From the NCBI RefSeq assembly GCF_900188185.1, contig NZ_FZPA01000004.1:62001-126000 (forward strand): 64,000 bases of DNA, in the 5' to 3' direction. The position numbers and the translations under genes are program-made. The notes beneath the pieces are model-generated. The model worked only from the letters and a program-made list of their open reading frames with translations, had not been told where the DNA came from and ran no database searches. The stretch is from Sphingopyxis indica. Its GTDB lineage: Bacteria > Pseudomonadota > Alphaproteobacteria > Sphingomonadales > Sphingomonadaceae. Shown piece by piece: positions 45,109 to 54,811 of the stretch; the stretch's first letter is position 1; every line of letters starts with the position of its first letter.

Positions 45109-45142
45109 GATTGTTTCACGCGAAGACGCGAAGGAAAATGGG

Positions 45143-45296
45143 TTCACGCGGAGACGCGGAGGCGCGGAGAGGAGCGACGAGCCGATAGGCTCTCTGGTCC
45201 CGTGCCGGCGCGACCAATCGCGCCATTGAAATGGGAAGCCGCTTTGCGGCCATCCCAGTCCCTCCGCGCCTCCGCGCCTCCGCGCCTCCGCGTGAA
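45143..45296. repeat. Inverted-repeat mini-element with 28-bp ends (copy 2)
   Basis: The left arm at 45143-45170 is identical to that of the copy at 919-946. The right arm (ending cctccgcgtgaa at 45296) is a tandem run of the complementary 8-mer. The interior differs from copy 1 apart from a ccgctttgcggcc hairpin. A related run, ttcacgcgaagacgcgaagg, lies just outside to the left. It lies between the GNAT gene and the DUF1285 gene. Confidence 0.75.
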
Positions 45297-45347
45297 TCCT
45301 TTCCGCAGCCGCCTTGCGCACCGCGCCTGTGGCCCTATGTCGGGTCT

Positions 45348-45932
45348 ATGGCCCGTTCGACGCCCCCGCATCTCGCAGATTTTTCGCAGCTTTCGCTGGC
45401 CGATACGGTCGCGCTTCTCGGCGCGCGCAAGCTGCCGCCGGTCGAAAGCTGGCGCCCCGAGCGCACCGGCGACAGCGCGATGGAGATTCGCGCCGACGGC
45501 AGCTGGTATCACGAAGGCGGCCGTATCGACCGCCCCGCGATGGTCAGGCTCTTCTCGACGATCCTCCGCCGCGAGCCCGATGGCAGCCATGTGCTCGTCA
45601 CCCCGGCCGAGAGGCTGCGCATCGCCGTCGAGGATATGCCCTTTCGCGCGGTAGAGATGAAGAGCGAGGGCGAGGGCAAGGCGCGCAGGCTCGTATTCCG
45701 GCTCGACACCGACGATCTGGTGATGGCCGGCGGCGATCACCCGCTGCGCTTCGGCGGCGACCCCGATCATCCCGACCCGCGGCTGCATGTGCGCGGCGCG
45801 ATCGGGTGCGGGCTCCAAGCGCGGATCGGCCGTGCCCTCTATTACGAGCTTGCCGAGATGGCGCTTGCCGAAGGCGGCGATCCGCCGGCCCTCTGGTCGA
45901 ACGGCGCGCGCTTTGTGCTGGTGGACGGCTGA
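45348..45932 (+). CDS. DUF1285-domain protein
   Basis: 194 residues from ATG 45348; the earlier frame is repeat sequence. Conserved stretches are IRADGSWYHEGGRIDRPAMVRLFSTILRREPDG, YVLVTPAE-like (HVLVTPAERLRI) and LHVRGAIGCGLQARIGRALYYELAEMA. DUF1285 proteins are cytosolic and structurally characterised but without a known activity. The stop overlaps the NUDIX start (TGATG), and the CCA enzyme follows, so the three form one operon. Confidence 0.9.
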   Translation: MARSTPPHLADFSQLSLADTVALLGARKLPPVESWRPERTGDSAMEIRADGSWYHEGGRIDRPAMVRLFSTILRREPDGSHVLVTPAERLRIAVEDMPFRAVEMKSEGEGKARRLVFRLDTDDLVMAGGDHPLRFGGDPDHPDPRLHVRGAIGCGLQARIGRALYYELAEMALAEGGDPPALWSNGARFVLVDG

Positions 45933-46522
45933 TGCTCTCGGCCAAGCTGCGCGATGCGCTGAACAATCTGCTTCCGCACATGGGCGAGGACGAGACCTAT
46001 CTGGTGGGCGCCAGGCCGACGCTGCGCGACGCCGCGGTGCTGATCGCCTTCACCGACCGCCCCGACCCCGGCGTGATCCTGACCCAGCGCCCCCAATGGC
46101 TGCGCGCCCATGCCGGGCAGGTCGCCTTTCCCGGCGGCAAGGTCGACCCCGGCGACCGCGACGTCGTCGACGCCGCGCTGCGCGAGGCCGAGGAGGAGAT
46201 CGGGCTCGACCGCCGCGATGTCGAGATTGCGGGGGTCACCGATCCCTATCGCTCGGGCAGCGGTTATCATATCACCCCGGTGCTCGGCGTGATCCCGCCC
46301 GACCTGCCGCTCGACCCCAATCCCGACGAGGTGGAGGAATGGTTCGAAGTGCCGCTCGACATCCTGTTCGACCCCGCCAATTACGCGCGGCAAGAGGCGC
46401 ATTGGCAGGGGCAGGCGCGGCATTATTATGACCTCCACTGGCAGGGGCGACGGATCTGGGGCGTGACGGCGGGGATCATCATCAATCTGGCGCGGCGGAT
46501 GCCGGCGGGATGGCACCGGTGA
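45932..46522 (+). CDS. NUDIX hydrolase, CoA pyrophosphatase type
   Basis: 196 residues from ATG 45932. The Nudix box runs from GGKVDPGDRDVVDAALREAEEEIGL (Gly-x5-Glu-x7-REVxEExGx-like). The upstream LTQRPQWLRAHAGQVAFPGGK is the UPF0035 signature of NudL-type CoA pyrophosphatases. It probably cleaves CoA or its oxidised derivatives to phosphopantetheine and ADP. It overlaps DUF1285 (TGATG) and the CCA enzyme gene (13 bp). Confidence 0.92.
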   Translation: MLSAKLRDALNNLLPHMGEDETYLVGARPTLRDAAVLIAFTDRPDPGVILTQRPQWLRAHAGQVAFPGGKVDPGDRDVVDAALREAEEEIGLDRRDVEIAGVTDPYRSGSGYHITPVLGVIPPDLPLDPNPDEVEEWFEVPLDILFDPANYARQEAHWQGQARHYYDLHWQGRRIWGVTAGIIINLARRMPAGWHR

Positions 46523-47727
46523 CCGGGGCGACGCGGCTTCCCGAGGCCGAGTGGCGCGCCCGGCCGGGGCTGCGGCGCATCGTGCGTGCGCTGTCGGCCG
46601 ATGGCGGCGCGGTGAAGATCGTCGGCGGCGCGGTGCGCGACACGCTGCTCGGCCTGCCCGTCACCGACATCGACCTCGCGACGCCGCTGCACCCCGATGC
46701 GGTGACGCGCCGGCTCGAGGCGGCCGACATCAAGGTCATCCCGACCGGCATCGCGCACGGCACGGTGACCGCGATCGCGAGCGGCGATCATCACGAGATC
46801 ACCACCTTGCGCCGCGACGTCGCGACCGACGGGCGCCGCGCGACGATCGCCTTTGCGAGCGAATGGCGCGAGGATGCGGCGCGGCGCGACTTCACGATCA
46901 ACGCGCTCTACGCCGACCCCGAAAGCGGCGAAGTCGACGACTGGTTCGGCGGGCTCGCCGACCTTGACGCGGGCTGCATCCGCTTCATCGGCGATGCCGC
47001 GACGCGGATCGCCGAAGATCATCTGCGCATATTGCGCTTCTATCGCTTTGCGGCGCGCTTCGGGAAGGACGGGCTCGACCCGGCAAGCCATGCGGCGGCG
47101 GTCGCGGCGCGCCATTCGCTGCGCAGCCTGTCGCGCGAACGCGTGGCCGACGAGTTGCTCAAAATCCTGGCGCTGCCCGATCCGCGCGCCATCGTCGATC
47201 AGATGGCGTGCGACGGCATTTTCGCCGAGATCGTTCCCGAGGTCGATGCCGGTTTCGCGGCGCACCTCGACCGGCTGATCGCGGCCGAAGCGGCGGCCGG
47301 GACCGCGCCCGCGCCGCTGCGCCGGCTGGCGGCGCTGCTGCCCGCCGATGCCGCGATCGCCGAGCAGGTCGCGAGCCGCCTTCGCCTCTCGACGCGGCAG
47401 CGCAAGCATCTCGCCGCGCTCGCCGCGCATCGCGGCGACGTCGCGCGGCCGGTGCGCCAGCTCGCCTATGGCGTCGGCACCGATGCGGCGCGCGATATTC
47501 ACCTGCTCGCGGGGGACGGCCCTGCCACGGTGGCGAGTCTCGATGGCTGGGACGTGCCGGTGTTGCCGCTCAAGGGCGGCGACATCATCGCGCGCGGGGT
47601 GAGCGCGGGGCCGGAGATCGCACGGCTGCTGCGCGCGGTCGAGGCCGCATGGGTCGCGGAGGATTTTCCGGACGCAGCGCGCGTCCGCGCGTTGCTCGAT
47701 CAGATGATCGGGCGCACCAGCGACTGA
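46510..47727 (+). CDS. CCA tRNA nucleotidyltransferase / poly(A) polymerase family
   Basis: 405 residues. The nucleotidyltransferase head has IVGGAVRDTLLGLPVTDIDLATPLHP (GGxVRD with the DxD pair), TGIAHGTVTAI, and the RRDFTINALY signature; then an RNA-binding helical region (EDHLRILRFYRFAARFG). It builds or repairs the 3' CCA end of tRNAs. Its final 28 bp overlap the 3' end of the convergent GGDEF-EAL gene. Confidence 0.93.
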   Translation: MAPVTGATRLPEAEWRARPGLRRIVRALSADGGAVKIVGGAVRDTLLGLPVTDIDLATPLHPDAVTRRLEAADIKVIPTGIAHGTVTAIASGDHHEITTLRRDVATDGRRATIAFASEWREDAARRDFTINALYADPESGEVDDWFGGLADLDAGCIRFIGDAATRIAEDHLRILRFYRFAARFGKDGLDPASHAAAVAARHSLRSLSRERVADELLKILALPDPRAIVDQMACDGIFAEIVPEVDAGFAAHLDRLIAAEAAAGTAPAPLRRLAALLPADAAIAEQVASRLRLSTRQRKHLAALAAHRGDVARPVRQLAYGVGTDAARDIHLLAGDGPATVASLDGWDVPVLPLKGGDIIARGVSAGPEIARLLRAVEAAWVAEDFPDAARVRALLDQMIGRTSD

Positions 47728-49409
47728 CGCCAGTAATCGAACGCCGCCTCGCAGCCCATCGGGTGCGCGAACAGATAGCCCTGCCCGAAATCGCAGCCGA
47801 GCGCCGAGAGCAGCCGCGCCTGGTCGGTGGTTTCGACGCCTTCGGCGGTGGTCTTCATCCCCATCACTTCGGCAAGGCTCTGGATTGTGCGGACGATTGC
47901 CGCCTTGTCGCGGTCTTCGACCATATGGTCGACGAAGCTGCGGTCGATCTTGAGCACGTCGATCGGCAGCCGCTGCAAATAGGCGAGGTTCGAATAGCCG
48001 GTGCCGAAATCGTCCATCGCGACGCGGGCATCGAGCGCCTTCAATTCGCTGAGCACCGACAGCGCGAGGTCGGGATCGCCGATGATCGCGCTTTCGGTGA
48101 GTTCGATCATCAGCCGTTCGCCGCCGATCCGGTTGCGCTGAAGCGCCTCGCGAACCACCGCGGCGACATCGTCGCGCACGAGCTGGATCGTCGAGACGTT
48201 GAGCGAGAAATAGCAATCGACCGGCGTGCCGCCGTTGATCCGGTCCCAATCGGCGATCACCTCGGCCGCCTTGCCGATCACCCACTGGCCGAGCGGGACG
48301 ATCAGACCCGAATCTTCGGCGACGGGGATGAATTCGGTCGGCGAAATCGCCTGGCCTTCGCCATTGTCCCAGCGCGCGAGCGCCTCGAAACCCGCGACCT
48401 TGCCGGTCGACAGCTCGATCAGCGGCTGGAAGGCAAGGGTGAGCCGGTCCTCCTCGATCGCGCTGCGCAGCGCGGTTTCAAGGCCGAAGCGATTGTCCGA
48501 CAGCATCGCGGCTTCGGGTTCGTAGATTTCGATGCGGTCGGTCTGCTTGGCGCGCTTGAGCGCGATCTGCGCGTGGCGGATCTGGTTGGCGGTCTCGCCC
48601 TCGTTCACCGGCTGGATCGCGCAGCCGAGCGCGCAATCGACGCTGACCTTCAGGTCGCCGATGCGGAAAGGGTGGTCGAAGCAGCCGCGAATGCGGCGCG
48701 CCATTTCGCGCACGTCGGCGCGTCCGCCGGTAACGCGCGTCGAAATGGCGAATTCGTCGCCGCTGCTGCGCGCCAAAATGTCGCCGCTGCGCAGGCTCGA
48801 TTTCAGGCGGCGGGCGACGGTGATGATGAGCTCGTCGCCGGCGAGCGGCCCGATATGTTCGTTGATGCGGCTGAAGCGCGCGAGGTCGAGCAGCAGGATC
48901 GCATGGTCGGCGGGCTCGTCGCCGCGCGCGCGCTGTTCGACCAGCTCTTCGAAACCGGCGCGGTTGGGAAGGCCTGTCAGGCTGTCCGACACGAGTTCGC
49001 GGCGCAGGTTGCGCTCGGTCATCATCTCTTGCGTACGGTCGATCAGCGTCAGCAGGAAGAGCGATTCGTCGCCATATTCGCCCGAGAGCGGGCCGATCGA
49101 CCCGCGCAGGTCGCGCGCCGCCGGGCCGTCGCCGAGCCGGCACGAAAATTCCTGCGTATCGTCGGGGTGCTGCGCGGCGCGCTCGATCGCGCGGCGCAGT
49201 TCGAGCGGTGCCTTGACGCCCGCGGGGATGAGGTCGAGCCGGTCGAAGGCTGCGTTGCTCGCGTGAAGGCTGAAATTGCCGCGCGCGAGCGGCCGGATGA
49301 GCGCCGCGGGCACCGGAAGGGCGTCGATCCAGCCGACGAAAAGCAGTGGCCGGTCTTCGCCGGTTCGATCAATAGGCATGATAGAGGGTTTCAAGCGACC
49401 TTTCCCCAT
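47700..49409 (-). CDS. GGDEF-EAL protein (cyclic-di-GMP cyclase/phosphodiesterase)
   Basis: 569 residues; an ATG ten codons on (49379) is an alternative start. In order: a PAS-like N-domain (about 15-130), a GGDEF domain with the motif changed to SGDEF at 216-220, preceded at the right distance by RSGD, an intact RxxD inhibitory site, and an EAL domain (FEALARW at 341-347, FDDFGTGYS-like MDDFGTGYSNLAYL, and GVET near the end). The EAL residues for phosphodiesterase activity look complete. There is no membrane segment, so it is cytosolic. It may degrade c-di-GMP, with the GGDEF domain either weakly active or a GTP/c-di-GMP sensor. Confidence 0.92.
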   Translation of the reverse strand: MGKGRLKPSIMPIDRTGEDRPLLFVGWIDALPVPAALIRPLARGNFSLHASNAAFDRLDLIPAGVKAPLELRRAIERAAQHPDDTQEFSCRLGDGPAARDLRGSIGPLSGEYGDESLFLLTLIDRTQEMMTERNLRRELVSDSLTGLPNRAGFEELVEQRARGDEPADHAILLLDLARFSRINEHIGPLAGDELIITVARRLKSSLRSGDILARSSGDEFAISTRVTGGRADVREMARRIRGCFDHPFRIGDLKVSVDCALGCAIQPVNEGETANQIRHAQIALKRAKQTDRIEIYEPEAAMLSDNRFGLETALRSAIEEDRLTLAFQPLIELSTGKVAGFEALARWDNGEGQAISPTEFIPVAEDSGLIVPLGQWVIGKAAEVIADWDRINGGTPVDCYFSLNVSTIQLVRDDVAAVVREALQRNRIGGERLMIELTESAIIGDPDLALSVLSELKALDARVAMDDFGTGYSNLAYLQRLPIDVLKIDRSFVDHMVEDRDKAAIVRTIQSLAEVMGMKTTAEGVETTDQARLLSALGCDFGQGYLFAHPMGCEAAFDYWRQSLVRPII

Positions 49410-49468
49410 TGGCCCATGGCTAGGACACCGGGGGTAAAGAAGCTATTTACGGCAACAGGAAATTGCCA

Positions 49469-51769
49469 TCAGTTGAAACGATTGTTCCGGGGGAATCCCG
49501 TTGGCGGCATCCGCCCCGCGGCACCGCGCGCGACGCGCCAGGGAGCGAGGTCGGTCTCGGTCCGCGTGCGGCCGCTGTCGCCGCCCATCGTCCAGCTGAG
49601 CCCGTCGGCGAAGGCGAAGGTCGTGGCGTCGGAGAGGCCGCCGTCGCGATAGCGTTGCAGCATCACGCCCTGGCCGCGCGCCATCGCCGGCACTTCGGCG
49701 AGCGGGAAGACGACGAGCTTGCGGTTTTCGCCGACCACCGCGACGCTGTCGTCGCCCGCGCCGACCGGGCGTGCCACCGCAAGCTGCGCCTTGGGTTTCA
49801 GGTTGACGACACCCCGGCCCTTGCGCGTCTCGGCGATGATGTCGCCCATCTGGACGAGGAAGCCGTGCCCGCTCGTCGCGGCGAGCAGCAGCCGCCCGTC
49901 GGCCTGCGCCGGAATCAGCGCGACGATGCGGGCGTCGGGGTCGATGTCGACCATCAGCCGCAGCGGCTCGCCGAAGCCGCGCCCGCCGGGCAGCTTGTCG
50001 GCGCCGACGGTATAGAAGCGCCCGTCGCTCGCCGCGACGAGCAGCTTGTCGGTGGTTTGCGCATGGGCGGCGAAGGCGAGGTCGTCGCCCTCCTTGAACT
50101 TGAACTCGCCCCACTGGTCAGCAGCGACATGGCCGCGCTGGGCGCGTATCCAGCCGCGTTTCGAGAGGATCACCGTCACCGGCTCTTTCTCGATCATCGC
50201 GTCCAGCGGAATATCGCGCGCCGGCGCGGCCTCGGCGAGCGTCGTCCGCCGCGCACCGAGCGCGGTGTCGGGGCCATAGACGGCCTTCAACTTTTCCAGA
50301 TCCTTGCGCAGCCGCGTCTTCTGGCGGTCCTTGCTCGCGACGAGCTTCGCCAAGTCCTCTCGCTCGGCGATCAAGTCGGTCTGCTCGCGTTTCAGCTCCA
50401 TTTCCTCGAGCTTGCGCAGGGAGCGCAGGCGCATGTTGAGGATCGCCTCGGCCTGGCGGTCGGTCAATTCGAACTCGGCGATCATCACCGCCTTCGGTTC
50501 GTCCTCGGTGCGGATGATCTCGATCACCCGGTCAAGGTTGAGGAAGGCGATCAGATAGCCGCCGACCAGCTCCAGCCGGTCGTCGATCTTGCCGATGCGG
50601 TGCTCGGCGCGGCGGACGAGGACGACGATCTGATGCTGCAGCCATTCGCTGAGCAGCTGGTGCAGCCCCATCACCTTGGGCGTGCGCGTCGCGTCGAGGA
50701 CGTTGAGGTTGAGCGCGAAGCGCGTTTCGAGCTCGGTCAGCCGGAACAGGCTTTCCTTCAATATTTCGGGATCGACGTTGCGGCTCTTGGGCACCAGCAC
50801 GATGCGGATGTCGTCGGCGCTTTCGTCGCGGACATCCTCGAGGATCGGCAATTTCTTGTCGGCGATCAGCTGCGCGACCTGTTCGATCAGCTTGCCCTTG
50901 GCGACGCCATAGGGAATTTCGCTGATCACGAGCTGCCAGGTGCCGCCCGCAAGCTTCTCGACACCGCTCGATTCCCAGACGCCGTCCGCATCCTTGCCGG
51001 TCGAGAAGCGCGCGCGGACGCGGAAACCGCCGCGGCCGGTTTCATAGGCCTGCGCGATCGCCTCGGCGCTGTCGACGATGATGCCGCCGGTCGGAAAATC
51101 GGGGCCCTTCACATGCTCGAGCAATTGCGCGAGCTCGGCGCGGGGATTGTCGATCAGGACCAGCGCGGCGTCGATGACTTCGGCGGCATTGTGCGGCGGG
51201 ATGTTCGTCGCCATGCCGACCGCGATCCCGCTCGCGCCGTTGGCGAGCAGGTTCGGGAACAGCCCCGGCATGATCTCTGGCTCTTCGTCCTCGCCGTTAT
51301 AGGTGGGCTTGAAATCGACGGTGCCCTCGTCGAGCCCCTGCATCAGGTCGATCGCGACGCGCGTCAGCCGCGCTTCGGTATAGCGGTAGGCGGCGGCGTT
51401 ATCGCCGTCGATATTGCCGAAATTGCCCTGGCCATCGACGAGCGGATAGCGCAGCGAGAAGTCCTGCGCGAGGCGGACCATCGCGTCATAGACGGCGGTG
51501 TCGCCGTGCGGGTGGAACTTGCCGATCACGTCGCCGACGACGCGCGCCGACTTCTTGTAGCCCTGGCTCGGGTCGAGCCGCATCGCGCGCATCGCCCACA
51601 GCAGGCGGCGATGGACCGGCTTCAACCCGTCGCGCAGGTCGGGCAGCGAGCGCGCGGTGATCGTCGACAGCGCATAGACGAGATAGCGCTCCGACAGCGC
51701 GCTGTCGAAGGGAGTGTCTATGCTGTCGCCGGGCTGCGGAGAAGGAAAGTCGTCGTCGTTGGTCGCCAT
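49469..51769 (-). CDS. parC: DNA topoisomerase IV subunit A
   Basis: 766 residues. The catalytic tyrosine is in [25 protein letters not shown]. It starts [38 protein letters not shown], and the quinolone region [23 protein letters not shown] is clear. The C-terminal propeller ([28 protein letters not shown]) is of the ParC rather than GyrA type, with no GyrA box. With ParE (not in the window) it unlinks daughter chromosomes. Confidence 0.96.
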   Translation of the reverse strand: MATNDDDFPSPQPGDSIDTPFDSALSERYLVYALSTITARSLPDLRDGLKPVHRRLLWAMRAMRLDPSQGYKKSARVVGDVIGKFHPHGDTAVYDAMVRLAQDFSLRYPLVDGQGNFGNIDGDNAAAYRYTEARLTRVAIDLMQGLDEGTVDFKPTYNGEDEEPEIMPGLFPNLLANGASGIAVGMATNIPPHNAAEVIDAALVLIDNPRAELAQLLEHVKGPDFPTGGIIVDSAEAIAQAYETGRGGFRVRARFSTGKDADGVWESSGVEKLAGGTWQLVISEIPYGVAKGKLIEQVAQLIADKKLPILEDVRDESADDIRIVLVPKSRNVDPEILKESLFRLTELETRFALNLNVLDATRTPKVMGLHQLLSEWLQHQIVVLVRRAEHRIGKIDDRLELVGGYLIAFLNLDRVIEIIRTEDEPKAVMIAEFELTDRQAEAILNMRLRSLRKLEEMELKREQTDLIAEREDLAKLVASKDRQKTRLRKDLEKLKAVYGPDTALGARRTTLAEAAPARDIPLDAMIEKEPVTVILSKRGWIRAQRGHVAADQWGEFKFKEGDDLAFAAHAQTTDKLLVAASDGRFYTVGADKLPGGRGFGEPLRLMVDIDPDARIVALIPAQADGRLLLAATSGHGFLVQMGDIIAETRKGRGVVNLKPKAQLAVARPVGAGDDSVAVVGENRKLVVFPLAEVPAMARGQGVMLQRYRDGGLSDATTFAFADGLSWTMGGDSGRTRTETDLAPWRVARGAAGRMPPTGFPRNNRFN

Positions 51770-51827
51770 TGTTCGCGGCGGATAGCAAGGCGCGGGTCAC
51801 ATGGCAAAGGGACTGTTGCGCCCGCCG

Positions 51828-53240
51828 TCAGGGATTGTCGGCATAGGCTTTGATTAGGTCGTAGAGATAGTCGCGCCCGACATAGACCGAGCGCACCTCC
51901 ATCCGTTCGTCGAGGCCGTGGACGCCGTTGCCGTCGGGGTCGCCCCACATGCCCGGAACGCCATAGGCCGGGATGCCGACGGCGCCGAGGAAGGTCGCGT
52001 CGGTATAGCCGTTCGCCATCGAGGGTATGACTTTCAACCCGGGCCAATATTTGTCGACGAGCGTTTGCATCGGGCCGATCACCCTGGCGTCGAGCGGCGG
52101 CGCGGGCGGCGCCGGGCGCTTCGGCGGCAATTGCGTCACGGTGACGCCCGGATCGTCGATGATCCGTTCGAGCTCGGCCTTGATCTCCTCGATCGGATGG
52201 CCGGGGAAGATGCGGCAATTGATGTTCGCGCCCGCGCGCTGGGGCAGCGCGTTCGCCGCGTGGCCGCCGTCGAGCAGGGTCGCGACGCAGGTGGTGCGCA
52301 GGTTCGAATGGAGGAAGCGGTCGCTGTTGACGAGCGCTTCGGCCTCCTTGTCGTCCGGGTCGCGCGCCAGCGCCGCCATCGCGTCGCCGATCGCGTCGCC
52401 GCGCACCGCGCCCGCCTCGGCAAAGAAGCGGCGCGTCGTGTCGGTCATTTCGAGCGGAAATTCATGGGCCTCGATCCGCGTCAGCGCGTGGGCGAGCTGA
52501 TAGATCGCATTGTCGGGGACCGGGACCGAGCTGTGCCCGCCGGGGTTGCGCGTTTCGAGGCGGAAGTTGGCGAAGGTCTTTTCGCCGATCTGCACCGTCT
52601 GGCCGAGCACCTTCCCCTTGCCGTCGCTGTCGCCGCCGCCGCCCTCGTTGAGCGCGAATTCGGCGTCGATCAGCTCGCGCCTGTTGGCGGCGAGCCACTC
52701 GGCGCCGTTGAACGCGCCGTTGGTCTCCTCGCCGCAGGTCAGCGCGACCTTCACCGCGCGCTTCGGCTGATAGGCTTCCTGCTTGAAGCGGATCAGCGTG
52801 TCGATCCACACCGCCGCCTGCGCCTTGTCGTCACCCGTCCCGCGGCCATAGAAATAGCCGTTTTCCTCGACCATCCTGAACGGATCGCGCTGCCAGTCCT
52901 CGCGCTTCGCCTCGACGACGTCGATGTGCGCGATCAGCAGGATCGGCTTCGCCGCCGGGTCGCTGCCCGGATAGACGGCGACGAGGCCGCCCTCCTTCGG
53001 ATGGTCGGGCGCCGCGAACAGCGTGAGTTGATCTTCCGTGAAGCCGGCCGTCCGCAGCCGCGCCGCCATGCGCTCGGCGGCGAGGGTGCAGCTGCCCGAC
53101 GACAGCGTCGTGTTGGTCTCGACCAGCTCGCGATAGAGGTCGCGAAAGGCGAGCTGGTCGGGGCGCGGCGACGCCTGTGCTGCGATCGCCGGGGTTGCCA
53201 GCAGCAAGGTCGAGGTCAGCAGCGCGGTCAATGTCTTCAT
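51828..53240 (-). CDS. Exported M20-family metallopeptidase
   Basis: 470 residues. The signal peptide covers about 1-20 (TALLTSTLLLATPAIAAQA). The di-zinc site residues are visible in LLIAHIDVVEA (His, catalytic Asp), YGRGTGDDKAQAA (bridging Asp), CGEETNGAFNGAEW (catalytic Glu pair), and a dimerisation lid follows (GGHSSVPVPDNAIYQLAHAL). The GDDK variant in place of the usual GxxDMK is seen in some exported members. It cleaves amino acids or acyl groups from peptides; the substrate is unknown. It lies 58 bp upstream of parC on the same strand. Confidence 0.9.
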   Translation of the reverse strand: MKTLTALLTSTLLLATPAIAAQASPRPDQLAFRDLYRELVETNTTLSSGSCTLAAERMAARLRTAGFTEDQLTLFAAPDHPKEGGLVAVYPGSDPAAKPILLIAHIDVVEAKREDWQRDPFRMVEENGYFYGRGTGDDKAQAAVWIDTLIRFKQEAYQPKRAVKVALTCGEETNGAFNGAEWLAANRRELIDAEFALNEGGGGDSDGKGKVLGQTVQIGEKTFANFRLETRNPGGHSSVPVPDNAIYQLAHALTRIEAHEFPLEMTDTTRRFFAEAGAVRGDAIGDAMAALARDPDDKEAEALVNSDRFLHSNLRTTCVATLLDGGHAANALPQRAGANINCRIFPGHPIEEIKAELERIIDDPGVTVTQLPPKRPAPPAPPLDARVIGPMQTLVDKYWPGLKVIPSMANGYTDATFLGAVGIPAYGVPGMWGDPDGNGVHGLDERMEVRSVYVGRDYLYDLIKAYADNP

Positions 53241-53360
53241 CTTCGTCGATCTCCCTTAGGTGCCTAAGGAAGCAGAACGGCCGATACGCCGCAAGCGCTA
53301 TCGCTTTCGCTTGCGCACCATTCGCGTTTCGCGCAAGCCCGGCGCGGGAGAGGAGAGCAG

Positions 53361-53987
53361 GTGACGACGATCGAAGACCAACCGCCGGGCCGGCTCGCCC
53401 GGCTGGTGCGCGCCGCGATGCTGGGCTTCTATCGCCGCCGGGGCTGGACCGCGGTGGGCGAGGTGCCCGCGCCGCGACGCTTCGTCATCATCGCCGCGCC
53501 GCACACGAGCAACTGGGATTTCCTCTATTATCTGGGCCTCACCGCCGACCTCGGCATTCGCGCGCATTTCATGGGCAAGCATTCGCTGTTCCGCTGGCCG
53601 ATCGGCGGCTTCATGCGGCAGATGGGCGGCATTCCCGTCGACCGGCGCGGCGGGCTCGACCATGTCCGGCAGATGGTCGCCGAATTCGCGCGGCGCGACG
53701 AATTCATGCTGACCATCGCGCCCGAGGGGACGCGCGGCAAGACGAAGAAATGGCGCACCGGCTTTTACCACATCGCGGTCGCGGCGAAGGTGCCGATGGT
53801 GGTCGGACTGATGGATTATGGCCGGAAAGCCGGCGGTCTCGGTCCGCTGATCTGGCCGACCGGTGATTTTCGCGCCGACATGGAAAAGATACTTGCCGTC
53901 TATCGCGATTGCACGCCAAAATATCCCGATCGTGCTGTCCGCTCGATTTCGGATATAGTGGGCGATGCGGAAGGAGCGATGACATGA
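53361..53987 (+). CDS. 1-acyl-glycerol-3-phosphate acyltransferase-like protein (PlsC superfamily)
   Basis: 208 residues from a GTG at 53361, after GAGAGGAG. The catalytic HTSNWDF (His-x4-Asp) and the phosphate-binding IAPEGTRGKTKKWRTG are present. FMGKHSLFRWPIGGFMRQMGGIPVDR matches the YihG/OlsA-like side. It probably acylates a lysolipid at the membrane. The stop overlaps the start of the next gene (ATGA), forming an operon with the DUF1295 protein. Confidence 0.87.
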   Translation: MTTIEDQPPGRLARLVRAAMLGFYRRRGWTAVGEVPAPRRFVIIAAPHTSNWDFLYYLGLTADLGIRAHFMGKHSLFRWPIGGFMRQMGGIPVDRRGGLDHVRQMVAEFARRDEFMLTIAPEGTRGKTKKWRTGFYHIAVAAKVPMVVGLMDYGRKAGGLGPLIWPTGDFRADMEKILAVYRDCTPKYPDRAVRSISDIVGDAEGAMT

Positions 53988-54811
53988 TCGGCGTCTGGCA
54001 GGTCCTGGCGGTCAACTTCGTCTGCCTGTCGATCGTGATCGTCGGGTTGTGGCTCGGCGCGCGCGAGATTCGCGACGTGTCGTTCGTCGACGCCTTCTGG
54101 CCTTTCGGGATGGTCCTGCTCGCCTGGGGCACGGTCTTGCAAGCCGGAATCGAGGGGCAGCGCACGCAGATATTGCTGTTGCTCGTCACCCTCTGGGGGC
54201 TGCGTCTTGCGACCCACCTGCTTTTGCGCTGGCGCGCGCAGGGCGAAGATTTGCGCTATCGCAGGATATTGGCCGGCGCGATGGAATCGCGTGGCTGGAG
54301 CTGGGACACCGCGGCGCTCGTTGCGGTGTTTCTGGTTCAGGCGCCGCTGCTGTTCGTCACCTGCCTGCCCGCGCAAATCGGCCTTTATGCCAGCGCCACC
54401 GCGATCGCCGGCCCGATCGGGGCACTCGCGAAAATCGGGGCGCTTGCCGCGATCGCCGGCATCGTCTTCGAAAGCGTCGGCGATGCACAGCTCGCCGCCT
54501 TCCGGCGCAATCCGGCGAACAGGGGCAAGGTGCTCGACGCCGGCCTGTGGCGCTACACCCGCCATCCCAATTATTTCGGCGATGCGCTGACCTGGTGGGG
54601 GCTATGGCTGATCGCCGCCGACGCCGGGCTGTGGGCCGCGCTCGCCAGCCTGATCGGTCCCGTCTTCCTGACCTTCACCCTGACGCGCTGGTCGGGCAAG
54701 GCGTTGCTCGAAAAGGGGCTGCACAAGACGCGTCCCGGCTATGCCGATTATGTCGAACGCACCTCGGGGTTCGTCCCATGGCTGCCAAAGCCGCGCGCGA
54801 TCAAGGCCTAG
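53984..54811 (+). CDS. DUF1295-family membrane protein (steroid-reductase-like / methyltransferase fold)
   Basis: 275 residues from ATG 53984. About six to seven membrane segments. The C-terminal GLWRYTRHPNYFGDALTWWGLWLI is the cofactor-binding motif shared with ICMT/steroid 5-alpha-reductase-type membrane enzymes, followed by RPGYADYVERTSGFVPWLPKP. The first half (IRDVSFVDAFWPFGM) is typical of DUF1295. It likely reduces or methylates a lipid, perhaps one processed by the acyltransferase encoded just before. Confidence 0.9.
   Translation: MIGVWQVLAVNFVCLSIVIVGLWLGAREIRDVSFVDAFWPFGMVLLAWGTVLQAGIEGQRTQILLLLVTLWGLRLATHLLLRWRAQGEDLRYRRILAGAMESRGWSWDTAALVAVFLVQAPLLFVTCLPAQIGLYASATAIAGPIGALAKIGALAAIAGIVFESVGDAQLAAFRRNPANRGKVLDAGLWRYTRHPNYFGDALTWWGLWLIAADAGLWAALASLIGPVFLTFTLTRWSGKALLEKGLHKTRPGYADYVERTSGFVPWLPKPRAIKA

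Noticed and set aside
46426..48285. 619-codon minus-strand frame across cca and the EAL region
   Set aside because: Spans two convergent genes and has only composition-driven sequence.
47208..49652. 814-codon plus-strand frame opposite the GGDEF-EAL gene
   Set aside because: Antisense shadow; the GGDEF and EAL motifs on the other strand are decisive.
49463..51853. 796-codon plus-strand frame opposite parC
   Set aside because: Antisense shadow of a highly conserved gene.
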